From contig NC_021700.1 of NCBI RefSeq assembly GCF_000247815.1, positions 19,680,885-19,744,884 of the forward strand: 64,000 nt of DNA. Direction: 5' to 3'. Made by a program: the position numbers and the translations under genes. The stretch is from Ficedula albicollis (lineage: Eukaryota; Chordata; Aves; Passeriformes; Muscicapidae). The notes beneath the pieces were generated by a model. It ran no database searches and was not told where the DNA came from. It saw only the letters and a list, made by a program, of their open reading frames with translations. Below, in pieces: positions 52,860 to 64,000 of this stretch. Within the stretch, counting starts at the first letter, position 1; every line of letters begins with the position of its first letter.

Positions 52860-53239
52860 CACATAGTCCCGTCCGCCGGTGGTGATGCTCTTTGTGCGAC
52901 CCGGCCACTTTGTTCTCATTTTCATGTCTATTTGCGTCTTTTTTTTTTTTAATTTTTTCCCCCTCTCAATTTTCTGTCATTCTCCCTCCTCCTCCCCATG
53001 AAAAGGGGAAGACAGACAAAAGAGGCTGGTTGCTCGCCTTTTGTTGACGGCGGCGGCTCGGGGTGTGTGTGTGTTTGTGTGTATGGGGCGCCGGGGTTCC
53101 CCCTTTCCCACTCCCCCAAAACGTCGGTGCTGCGTGCTGCGGGTTTGGCTTGGCGGGCACCTTGCAGAAGTGCCATCAGTTTTCTTCCCGAAGGGAAGAT
53201 GTGTCCCTGCTATTAGGCTCAGTGCCCTTCTCTTCTGCC

Positions 53240-56200
53240 AAAGGGGACTTTCTTCCTTTTTTTTTTTTTTTTTTCGAAATCAAATTAACTTTCTTAAAAT
53301 TTCATCGTTGGACTCTCAGACTCTCAGGGAGGGTCTGAGGTGCATCTGTGAGTTCTCAGGACTGGCAAAACCAGAAGCAGGGCTTTTTTTAGTTTGGTTG
53401 GCAGTGCTGAGATTTTTTTTCCCTTTTGCTTGCACTTGATTCTGTTTGCAAGCGATTAGGAATGACAGGAGTGCACATAGGGAGGGTTTCTTGGCTGATT
53501 GCATTTAAGCCAGGAATTCACTGTGAAAATAAAGCCAAGGGGCAATAAATAAAAAATGCAGTCTTCTCTAGGAGGCAGACACCCAGCATGGACTTTGCTT
53601 TGCTTGCTTTCAGCAGTGGAATAGGCCTCAGTGAGTAGTTGTGAAAGAAAAAAAAGTAACTTTTTGTGAGTCTTCAAAGGGGAGGGCAATCAATAATGTT
53701 GGCAAGAGTCAGTGTGAAGAAAGAAAATATGCAGAAATATGACTGAAGGATTGACTGCATCTTCTGGAACCCTTAAATGCCTTTCAAACAAATACTGTAC
53801 TTACTGCTGAAAATACATTTGCTTTGTTTTATTCTACCTCCAACTTATGTGAGCCTCCTTTGAAATTCTATGGTAAAATAATAGTGGAAACTGGTGATGA
53901 AAGATGTCAGTTGTTTTGACAGAGGCCTTTGGCGAGGCTGTTGTGGAGGATTTGGGTAGGCTGGGTCCTGCTGTAGGAAAGTTCTTGAGTAATTTGGGTA
54001 GGTAGCTGTGTCATTAAGACTGGATCTTGCCAACAAGACATTCCTTGTGAAGCAGAAAAGTGCAACTGTTAAAGGCAATTCAGCTCTCAAGTGAGTTATG
54101 TTGGGCAGAGAATGGAATCGGTTCCATATAATACAGTTGAATATGTAGCATTGATGAAAACTTAGACTTAAGTTTATGTAAGTGAATGTTTAGTGACCAT
54201 ACAAACGTGAACTTATGTTCTTTGCTGTATGAGTAATGGAAACTCTGTAAATGTTTACTGTTGAACTATGGAAAAGTGCAGTTATTGGACAAAATGCATT
54301 TTATTACATATCAATTCTAACAACCTTACTTGTAACCTGAAGTATTACTATAAACAGGGAATACAGGACTTGATTTGAGAGATTAATAAATTTGAGTTCA
54401 GTGGTAGTTAAAGGGCACCATTTGCTTCTGAATTTTGCATTTTAATTTTTTTGTCTAGCCCTGAATAAATATTTTGACAATTTTATCATGGTAAATAAGT
54501 TTAAGCAGGAAGATTTCACAAACCTTGTATTTTAATGTTCGCTAAAAATCTTCATGTGATCAGTGATACGCACAAATTATGTTCTTGGTAATCAGGCAGT
54601 AGAGTTGTCTGCTACCCTATTTTGTAATTTATTGGTGCTGTCCTAGCATAATAATTAGTATGACTTAAGTTTGAAAGGTTTTTCTCCAAAGAAGATGGCT
54701 TCAAAATTCAATTTGCTTCTAATTTATTGACATATTTATGTCTTTTTGATATGCTTCAAGTGGACATGAAGGTTTTTCTTTTTTAGTTTATTTTTAAAAA
54801 GCCAGAGAATGCAGGCTCCTAAGCAAACCTTCCCAACTGCATAAAACAACTCTTTTACCATGCTTGTGTTTAACTTATTTAAAACCAAGTATTTTTAGTA
54901 AAAATTGTAGTCTAAACAAGAAAGAACTTTGTGAGTAAATACAACAATCTGGAATGAAAATTAGAAATTGACTGTGTTTCATTTGGCCGAATTTGTGAAG
55001 ATGCCAGGAGCAAGCAGACAGTTTTAGATGGCGAAGTGTATATTTGGTTTCTGAGGTTAGTCCTGAATTAGTACACAGTACTGTATTATCGTCACAGCTG
55101 TGGCTGTCAAGGTTAGCAAGAGGTGTGATCCCTCAATAGCACAGCTGACCTGGCGAGAGCCCTTAATGCAGCTATTCTAGGAGAAGAAATAAACCCCTGT
55201 GCCTCTGCTGGTGTGACTCTTGCTTGGGGAAAGACAGAGGTTGGCTGTAGTGCTGTAAAATTCAGCTTTACTGCTGCAGCTGCTTTGAAAATTTTTTGGT
55301 GTGTCATACAAGTACTTCTGCAGTATCCCTGTCTGTTGGCAGTTTGAGTTAGGTTTGTCTTTGTTGCGCAGACCCTGCTTGCTCATACAGGCTCCTTTCT
55401 TAAAAAGAGTTACAAGCCCTTTCCATGGTAGCATAAGGCTCTGTGGTAAGTCGTGGCTTTTAGGTGTGAATGGCAAGGGAGTGAGTTGGAGGGAAGGGAC
55501 TCCGAGGGAAGGAAAATATAAAGAATTCATCGACTGGCACTTGCCACATCTCTAGAATACGATGTTAATATTATAAATAGAAAGCTGCCGTGTCAGTGGA
55601 AGGAAGCTCAGCTGAAGAGCATCATTGGCTTGGAGCTGCAGGCTTGTATTTTGGAAGCCTCTCAGGGATACCTGATTGGGGCATGTAACCAAAATGTTTC
55701 TTAGAGAAAAGCAAAGTAAAACTTATCATTTGTTAAATAGTGGTTGAAGGTCACTGATGTTTCTTTAATTTGTTCTTAAGTTAAAGACTGGAGATTTGTT
55801 TTGCTTTCAAAACCAGGAGAAGTACTTTTTTTCAGCAGGAGCAAGAGAAGGCTTTAGAAGACTGTATTATTATTATTATGTATTATTTAGAAGACTACAT
55901 GTAATTCTGGTGGAATTTGTATTGTAGTCATCAGATTCCAGATGCTTTTAGTGGACAAGGATTTAAATTTTGATTCTTCCTAGCCATCTTTACTGAAAAA
56001 AAAAACCCCAAACTTTCTGAAATTGCAGAGCAAGTAAAAGAAAAATAATTTCTCTTCTTTGGGACTCGGTTGTTTGAGTTACAGTGGTATAATATGAAAC
56101 ATTGTTTTTTCCTGTTGATAAAACCATACCAAGCATTTTATTAGCAAAGGTGGCACGGAAGTTAAACTGTGCTATGAGTTGAAGGACTTTTAGCAGATAC

Positions 56201-59200
56201 GGTGATCCTCACTGATGTGTGCAATATATATGTAATTATTGATGAAACCTGTGGGACAGATGTATTTAGTAAAAGGATTTGCTTAGTGAAAGTAATACTG
56301 AGTTGTGTGACAAAATTAAAGCTGTCTTTAGCAGCAATGCAGGCACTGTGTTTAGTGTTACATTTTTTTGACCTGTCATACCAAATCGTACTGGTATGTG
56401 TAGTGACCTTTTACCAAGGGGAAAAGGTTGTGTTAAATTTTGCCTATTTGAAGAGGAGAATTTTGTGTGCTAACATGCTGAAAGAACAGTTGTGTACCAC
56501 AGTCAGCTTAAGTTGGGGTTTCATTAGGAAGGTATGAGTAAAACAAGTAATCCAGAATTTGTTAATACAATATTGTGGTGTGGGCATAAACCAATGATGT
56601 CTGACTTCTTGCTGGACTTTTTTTGACATAGTTCCAAGACTAGCAGAATCTTGTGAAAATGCCTTAATTGATTCCAGTTTCAGTTTGCTCTAAGAAATAA
56701 CTATTGATATTTCCAAGTTCCAGAACAGAAACTAGTAAGCTAATTTTTAAATGTTTTTTTTCTGAAAGGGAGACATCTAATGCCTTCCAGTTTCCTTGTT
56801 AGATTTGGAATGCAACACATTAATATGCAAGGGGAATATGCAATCTATTTTTTGTATATGTGCTCTAAATAATGCACTGTCCTTGACCTTGAATAATTTC
56901 CTTGGAAACCCTGAAAACTAAAACAAAGCTAAAGAAGTAAAAAAGCTGTCTTTCAAGACCAGATCACTGAAGGTGGAAAAGCTTTGTAAATCGGCTCCTG
57001 CCTTTAATTTAGGCTTTTTAAAAATACCTGATCTGGATTTCAAGAGAATGTAAGTATTTTAGAATGATTTCAAGATATGAAAAAAAAATTGTGTATACTG
57101 TCTTCCCATCTAATTGTGAATAGTAGGATAAATGTAATTGGACAATGTCAATACTGTCAGTAATGCCAGTACTGCCAATAATGTCAATAAATTTATTTAT
57201 TTTTAAAGGAAAATGATTGCTAATCACTTACCATCACAATTTTTACAACAAGAAATGTTTTATATAGAAGTGTTGTATTTGGTTCATGTAACAAAATTTT
57301 TTGTTGTTTGTTTTAGGTCCGTTCTTGTCTTTCTTATTTTCTATTTTCCCCTCAATTTCAAGGCTTTCCTCTCTTCCAAGAAAACAATTTTCTTTTTCAA
57401 AGCTGCCATTCCTTTTAGATAGTGATTCCATCTTTGTATATTGTCCAGTGTTTTGGTATGAAGCAATGTTTGAATTTGAGCCACTTGTCACGCCAGCAGT
57501 TGTTGCCTGCATTTGCTCTCTCTCCCTGTATGTTCATCTTCCAGAGGTGAACTATTAATTAAACACAAAATCTGTGTGTGAGGGTAGGCTGGTACTATTT
57601 AAAACTCAGCGTCAGACAAACTGGTTTCCTTAAAAATCATTAGCTAGTTGCTGCATTTTGCTGTATAGTTTGCTTTTATAAATGAACCTGTTAAAATCAA
57701 ACCATTACTTACGAGTCTGGTAAAGTTCCAGTTAAAAAAATTCAAGTGGAAAAATGTGCTAAACTGTCACGTGCAGTTCTTACTGTTGAAGGATGAGCTA
57801 TAGGAGATGGTGTGCTCTAAGATAGGTATGCATGAGTTCAATTTAAGTGTCACCTGCTGTCTAGATAATCTAGTGTTGTCAAGATACAGTGTGAAGTTTT
57901 GTAGTAGTGTTTATATGAGTGCAAAGTTACAGTAGTATGGGAAAGCAGCTGACATTCCTTAACTTGCTTTCTCTTTAGCTTATTTTCTTGAGGGGTTAGG
58001 TAGGAGAATTTACTACGTGTTTAAAAAAATCCAAAAGCCAAGTCAAAAAAGGACCATACTGTTTTAACTGACAGAAGCTATCCTAATTTATGAATATGAT
58101 GTCTGTGACATGAACTAATTTGAGATCATAAAAAGCTTTCATGTGCAGCAAGGATACAGATTTAATGTGAATTCTGATTGCCTGGAATGCAGTCAGCCTG
58201 ACAGCACGTGAATACTTGAGTGCTGTCCAACAACTGCACTTGTTCTGAGAGATCTGTCTCCTTGAACTTCCAGTTTTTCCTCTTTTACAGTCCAAGATGA
58301 TGTATGTAAAAAGTTCTCAGCTGGGTATGTGTGCAACCCTTGAAGTGGCTTCATAACCTTCTGTGACCTGGATCACTAGTGATGTTGGCTGGTGCTGCGC
58401 ACTGGTTTGCATTCTCCTTCCAGCTACATGCCAATTACCATGATTTATGTGATGGCCTTGCGGCACACTACCCTGCTGTCCTCTGAAGAAGCAACATGCG
58501 TCCAGTCTTTGTTGCCTTGGCCCTGCTGTGGAGGGCCAGAAAGTCTGGAAAAGCTGAGATATAAATCACCATCTTAAAATAGTTGTTTTCTGACTGAATT
58601 CTGCAAATGTGCAAACAGACTGGGGGAGTCAAGCCTTCTTATAGTAACTAGTGTAGAGAATTCCTTTGTGGTTAAGTCAGAACTGATAAAAAGCCTGCTG
58701 TAAGAGCTGAGTGGGCATACAAAAGACTTTTTCTGATGTGACACAATTCAGTATAGACTAAAGAGTCTCCTAATGTGGAATTTTACCAACACTTTACTAA
58801 ACACCTCTGAAAAGTGAAAACCAAATTGTCAAAGAGGGCAGATTTCTGCAGTATTTAAGTATATTTTAAAGTAATTATTATGCACACATTAGATGCTTTT
58901 AAAAGGAGTGTCTGATTTGTTATTTGTGGCTTTAAAGGTTATTTATTTATTATTATTTTTCACTCTAAGCTTCCATTCCTCTTTGCAAGTGAGTGTATTT
59001 GACAGTCTTGAAATACCTGGGAGTTTTGCTTTGAAAATGCAAGCGCAATGGCTGAGGAAATCTGATGCTAATTGGAAGGATGCAGTAAAACCTGTCAGTA
59101 AGTTTAAATTTCCACTAGTAGAGTTAGCTGATCAGATAAATAGGAAGCTCATTTACGGAATTAATGTTGTGAAAATTCAGGCGATTTACCTTTTATCACA

Positions 59201-62200
59201 GTTTATTTAACAATCTGCCTGTTTACATAATTCATCTTTCATTGTTAATTCATGTCAGACCTTTAATACATTTTGGTGTCATTGGAGAAGTAATGGGGAA
59301 ATGGCATAGTAAGATATTTTGCAGAAGTACATGTTAATATATATTTTTACATATAACAATTGTCTTTGTTTATTCTATTTTTTTCACGGAAGTTAATTGC
59401 ATTCAAGTGGTTGTTTTAAGGGCCTGAAAAATCAACTGTTGCATAGCTGTATGACTTCTAAGAAATGAGAGACTTTGTTGTATGTGTGCCAAGTTTAACT
59501 GCTAACTGGTTACTGACAGCCAGTAGTAATACAGTGACAGTGCAGGAACTATGCAGGAATTGTGCAGCTGACTACAGTGTTTAATTTACACTGACTAATG
59601 GAATAAAAACCATTAGTCCATCAAGGCACTTAAAACTGGATAAACCCATATAGAGTGTGAGATAATGTACACCCTGTAACAGAGGGAGAGGATCAAGTTC
59701 GCATGTATTCTGATTATTTAAATGTTTTTAAGCTTGTGTTAAAAGCTTGGCTTTAGGTTAAAGGCTCTCAGATTTGTTTCTCTATGTTTAGTGTTTGACT
59801 CTTTCTTTTTATGCTCGTGGTCTGCCTTCCTTCTGCATAGCAGTGTTCCACTATGTGTGCAAGGCCTAGTGGCAGCACAAACTTTCTAAACTCAAACACT
59901 TTAGATTGTAGCATAGCTTTGTGAAAAGTGGCTTCTGAGCTTTATTATTAGCTTTTAGTTTATACATTCAACATTGATATTTTGACTAGGCTGAAGTGCA
60001 TGGAGCACCGATCTGTATTCAGTGATTAATGATGGGATTGATAATACGTTTGTCAGCAGTATAAATAAATACAGATAGTGTGGTCTTCAGAATTTCATAT
60101 GCTTGACTGTTGGTTCTTTCTTCCACGTATGTGGAGCTGTGGCTATGAAAGGATAGCTGATAAAATCTGTGTTAAGAATTCATTACGAAATGCGCTTACA
60201 GATAGTCTTTTTGAGATCTTCTGGATAATGTGAGGAAATCAATGGAGTGGAGAACTGTACTGTAAGCTGTTGTTGGCTTCCACACCAGTTCCATCAGACT
60301 TTGCTTCTACTGTTGGTGGAATCCAGTGCAGTGTTTTGGGAGGGTAGAAAGAAGTTGTAGTAAAACATTCATTTGCATATTTACAAAGCTGAATTTGGTG
60401 ACCATGCTTACTGGATTAAACATGGCTTGTTCTTTAGGACAATTCTGCCGTCTGTTGATTTTAAAAGTTCAAGAGCAGGGAAAAATCAATAGTCTAAATG
60501 AATTGTTTAATATATTAGATCAAGAAAAAAGAAAAAAAGAACCAGAACACTTTTATTCTAAAGTACTGTTATTACCAGTGACAGCTGGGACAACTGGCTG
60601 TGCTGCTGCTGTGGTACATGCAAAATGAGTCCCAGTTCTTCCACTGATTTAAATCGTAAACTGAAACCTTGCAAACTGTCTACAATTAGTGTCTTGGGGT
60701 TAAAATATCAACTACATTATATTATGTTTCTGGATTTAGTGTAGCTATGCCCAAAACGTCAATTTTGCTTCCTCCACAGAAGGGGGATGAGGATACCCAA
60801 AACATCAGTTTTGCTTCCTCCACAGAAGGGGGATGAGGATGACATAAAATGAACAGCTGTTTTTTATCTTTTTGTTGTTGCAAACCATGATATGTGAGAG
60901 GTGCATCATGCACCTTTCCTGGTCAAATACGGATGCATGAAGTAATGGAGGTGACTTCAGCTCAATGTGCAAAGGCATGAATAGCAGGCAGTGACTAGGA
61001 CTGGGACATGATGTAACAGATGCTGTGAAAGTCTGATGGGATAAGGAGGCTGAGAATATATTTATTAGTCCTATGTATGAATTTTAGAAGTAGCATACCA
61101 TTTAGTTTACTGACAGTTTCAAGTGATCAGTTTTTAAATTGTCATGTATCCTGGCAGTAGTTTAAAGGTTTGATTTCTAGCTAATTTTGTAGATAATAAA
61201 TGTACATGACTGTTTGGTAGCAGGGAGTAAAGATGTGTTTAGGAGTAAACAAGAGTTTGTCTTATTATATAATATCTGCATGAAGAGAAGAAAGGTAGTA
61301 AAATGCTTTATAGATGAGAGGCCAATAACAGAAGTGGGGAAGTGGTACTTCCTGAGATAAGATAGAGGTCAGAGACCTCACTAGATACCTAGTGAGGTAT
61401 ATTTAAGGAGGATGTTTTCTGGATGACTGCTCCCTCTATATGCTCTACTTTTAATGGGTAGTAGCAAAAACGTGGAAGCTGATAGACTTTTTCCTACAAA
61501 ATTAAACACAGCTTTCAAGATGGAAGATAGGTTAGCAAAAAGTAACTAGCTGTTCTGTCTGTTTCAAAATTGTAGTTTTAAGTTATGAAGTGGGTGTCCT
61601 CTCACTCTTTTCAACCTTTTGCTCCAATTTCAATTTTGTAAATAAGATGTGTCTGGTGCACAAAGTAATGTTCTGATTTTTCAGATTATGATGACTGTCT
61701 GTATTTGAAGGGTATTTATCAGATTTTACTTTAGCAGAAGCTATTTTTGTTAAGTTATGATGGAAGCTTGACCAATGGTATAACAAAACTATTGATTTCA
61801 TCTTGTACAACTGTTTGAAAAAGATTTTTTCATAGCATTAATTAGTCATTGATAAAATTGTAGACTCTAGCTGAATTTGACTCACTATAAGCCGTTTCCG
61901 AATTGTAGTTTAATTCTTCTGAACAGAGATTAAATGGCTTAGTTTTAAAGCATTGTATATTGCAAAAAGAGACTTGTTTTCTTATTTTGGTCCACTCCCC
62001 CCAGTAATGAATATTTATAGTACCTAGATGTGTGAACAGCAGTTTGTTTTTTTTTTCCCCCCCCCCAGAACCTATGTATTGTACTGACTTGGGATGGGAA
62101 GTGCAGACAAAGATCTGATGAAGAGTGATACACAACTTCATTGGACAATTCTTCAGACAAAAGTAGGAAGGGGAAGGAGGAAGACAACTGTCAGAGTTGC

Positions 62201-64000
62201 TGCAGTGATGATCAGGACTAGAAAAGTTTTTCCTGCTGATAAGAGGCCATAAGGAAGACAAACTTAACATTGGTAGGGGTATAATTCATGAAGACTAAAA
62301 GCATAGGACAGATATGAGCATTATAATCTCAGTAACGAAGAGATCCACAGTCTTGTTGTACTTAAAAGGAAGGACTTGTGCCTGCTCAGCAGGACAAGGA
62401 AGGGTGCTGCTGTTGTCAGAAAGCTGAATATTCCTAGTATGTAGAATATGCTTAAGGGAGCAAGATGTCAGTAAGATCAAAGCTGCTCCTTCCTCATACT
62501 CAAAGTGTGAAATGGTAGCTAGTGAAATAATAGAATGGATGAGTGGAAAGAGATGTGAATTATGGGCACATGCTTCAGTGAATGCTGCTTGTTATGGGGT
62601 CTGTCTTCCCCTCCTTCATTGAATAACAAAAGGAAGTTACAAAGTAGAGGTCAAGTGTTGAGAAACATCTGAAAGGCAGAAGCAGAGGAAGATGACAAAG
62701 CAATGAGACACTAAGCTGTGATTTTAGGAAGTAAAAGGAGAAGAATGAAAATCTGTAAAAGTCTAAAGTTTTGGGAGGGGAGTTAACATTTTCTGGAAGT
62801 GCTGAACACTACAGGAACCTGAATCCAGAAGACATCACCACTGAGGACCATGGTGAGAGCCATCCCAGTGTGATGTGCTGCTCTGGAGCCAGCAAGTGCC
62901 CAATGGCAGAACCACATTCCAGGCAAGGGCCTTGGTGTACTCAGTGACTTCGTTGTGGGAGAGAGAGGGTGATGTGGGACAAGATGGTGGTGTGATATAA
63001 TGAAAGCACCTCAGGCAGAAGTTAATGGTGGGAGATTCAGGTGCCTTAGAGTGCAAGGAGTGTCTGTATTAGCCTGGCATACATATAGCTGGATTGGTAG
63101 GCATGAGGCTTTTTGTATAGCTGTGTTTTGCTCCAGGAGGTACAGCATGTCATGCAGCCTTGGTGAGGCAGTAAGTGCCGTGAGCCTGGGGATTGGGGTG
63201 TGTGGTGTTTGTATGTGACAAAGTCAATAGCAGATCCTCTTGTGTTGCAGTTGATGCTGGTTTGAAGTATCAAAAGCAGAGTGGGGTTGCTGTATTTGTG
63301 TGGTGGGCTGGAAGTGGGACTACTCCAGGAGCCTGCAGTTTAATCTTCCATCAGTAGCTAGGTACAAATAATGTGAGTCAGCATCAGCATGTTCATTGCA
63401 GGCTGGAGGGACCTTTGACGGGCTTACTCTCCGCAGAGCACACTGCCCTCACACTATACTCTGCACTGACCAAGTCCTCTTGCACAGGTAACAGCAACTT
63501 TGGTCAGCTGCTTTCTGTCAGCAGTGGGTGTATTTGCAAGCAGGGGGCTCTTGCGATGTTTGTGGGCAGTATGTACTGTAGGTGTCTAACAGTGGTGTCC
63601 AGTATGCTGGTGACAGCTCGCAAACTCTGGTATGGTGCAGCAGCACAGGGCCTCCACTGACTTGAATGATGCGTGTACCAGCCTGCAAAACCTGTGTAAA
63701 TGTGTACTGAACAAGGGCTGCAATCGGTAGTTTCTGGTTTTTTGTAAATATGGATTTTAAGCACAACTGCAGGCCTGATGTCTGTCTTCTTAAGGTTGGT
63801 AACCTTAGGTTGCCTGATGAAGATTATAAGGGCCAAAGGCCTTAAACTCTGACAGAATTTGTAACTACATTTCCAGTTACTCCTTTTCTTAGGGAGGGGG
63901 CACATTCCTGGTTGACCAAGCCTGCTGCCCTAAGGAAAGCTGGTGATATGGAAGCACAGTGTGGCTTTGAGCATAGGAATTCTCCAAGAGCCTAATTCAG
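53240..64000. other. ZSWIM6 intron 1, non-CpG part: few repeats
   Basis: AT-rich, apparently transposon-poor sequence. It includes a T-run at about 53254-53274, a 46-bp two-copy duplication at 60750, and a T/C-run followed by AG at 62046-62068. I see no conserved coding block; frames at 58893-59210, 60326-60628 and 61842-62270 have no recognisable domain. Confidence 0.55.
60750..60841. repeat. Two-copy 46-bp tandem duplication in intron 1
   Basis: CCCAAAACGTCAATTTTGCT at 60750 recurs as CCCAAAACATCAGTTTTGCT at 60796. Both end AAGGGGGATGAGGAT. Confidence 0.92.

Noticed and set aside
60326..60628. 100-codon frame in intron 1 (contains NELFNILDQEKRKKEPEHFY)
   Set aside because: Looks protein-like by composition, but no family was recognised, there is no splice context or second exon, and it sits deep in an intron.

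Overview
This is a vertebrate nuclear window and almost certainly avian. It carries many decayed CR1 LINE fragments, with the bird-type 3' end that reads like TTTTCCAACC..AATGATTCTATG, and avian endogenous-retrovirus LTRs. There is no dense gene packing, no operons and no ribosome binding sites. The one protein-coding gene I can recognise is ZSWIM6 on the + strand. Only its first coding exon is here, at about 51.4-51.8 kb, followed by about 12 kb of intron 1 that runs off the right edge. From general knowledge ZSWIM6 lies on the Z chromosome in chicken and relatives, so this may be a Z-linked window; that is inference.

Layout. 0-3.9 kb holds a truncated minus-strand LTR at the left edge, a decayed CR1, and a complete plus-strand LTR of what looks like the same family with a clean 5-bp target duplication. 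3.9-20.5 kb is AT-rich non-coding DNA with small two-copy tandem duplications. 20.5-22.4 kb holds two CR1 3' ends. 28.2-32.0 kb is a nested repeat cluster: three minus-strand CR1 segments, one split by a solo LTR, a pentamer array, then a second LTR with a perfect 5-bp target duplication interrupted by a 236-base run of G. 33.5-34.1 kb is another LTR. 37.7-38.2 kb is a CR1 endonuclease-region fragment. 42.7-44.0 kb is a CR1 3' half interrupted by a 42-base G run. 44.1-46.2 kb is a near-identical 1,047-bp tandem duplication. 49.3-53.2 kb is a CpG island that contains the ZSWIM6 promoter, exon 1 and the start of intron 1. 53.2-64 kb is ordinary intron sequence.

The most important caution is data quality. 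Five uninterrupted G runs (236, 42, 955, 69 and 246 bases) and one N gap sit in the window. Internal comparison with another CR1 copy and with LTR boundaries shows that at least two of these runs replace normal sequence. I read them as gap-filling or two-colour-chemistry artefacts, not biology. They remove the ZSWIM6 start codon and Gly-rich N-terminus, and they generate the long poly-Gly and poly-Pro open frames, which are spurious.

I did not find a novel gene system. The best leads are the pair of motifs resembling an elongin-C box and a cullin-2 box in the ZSWIM6 N-terminus, a ZNF143-type promoter element about 1.9 kb upstream, the 1,047-bp tandem duplication, LTRs with intact target duplications, and a window-wide pattern of two-copy short tandem duplications.
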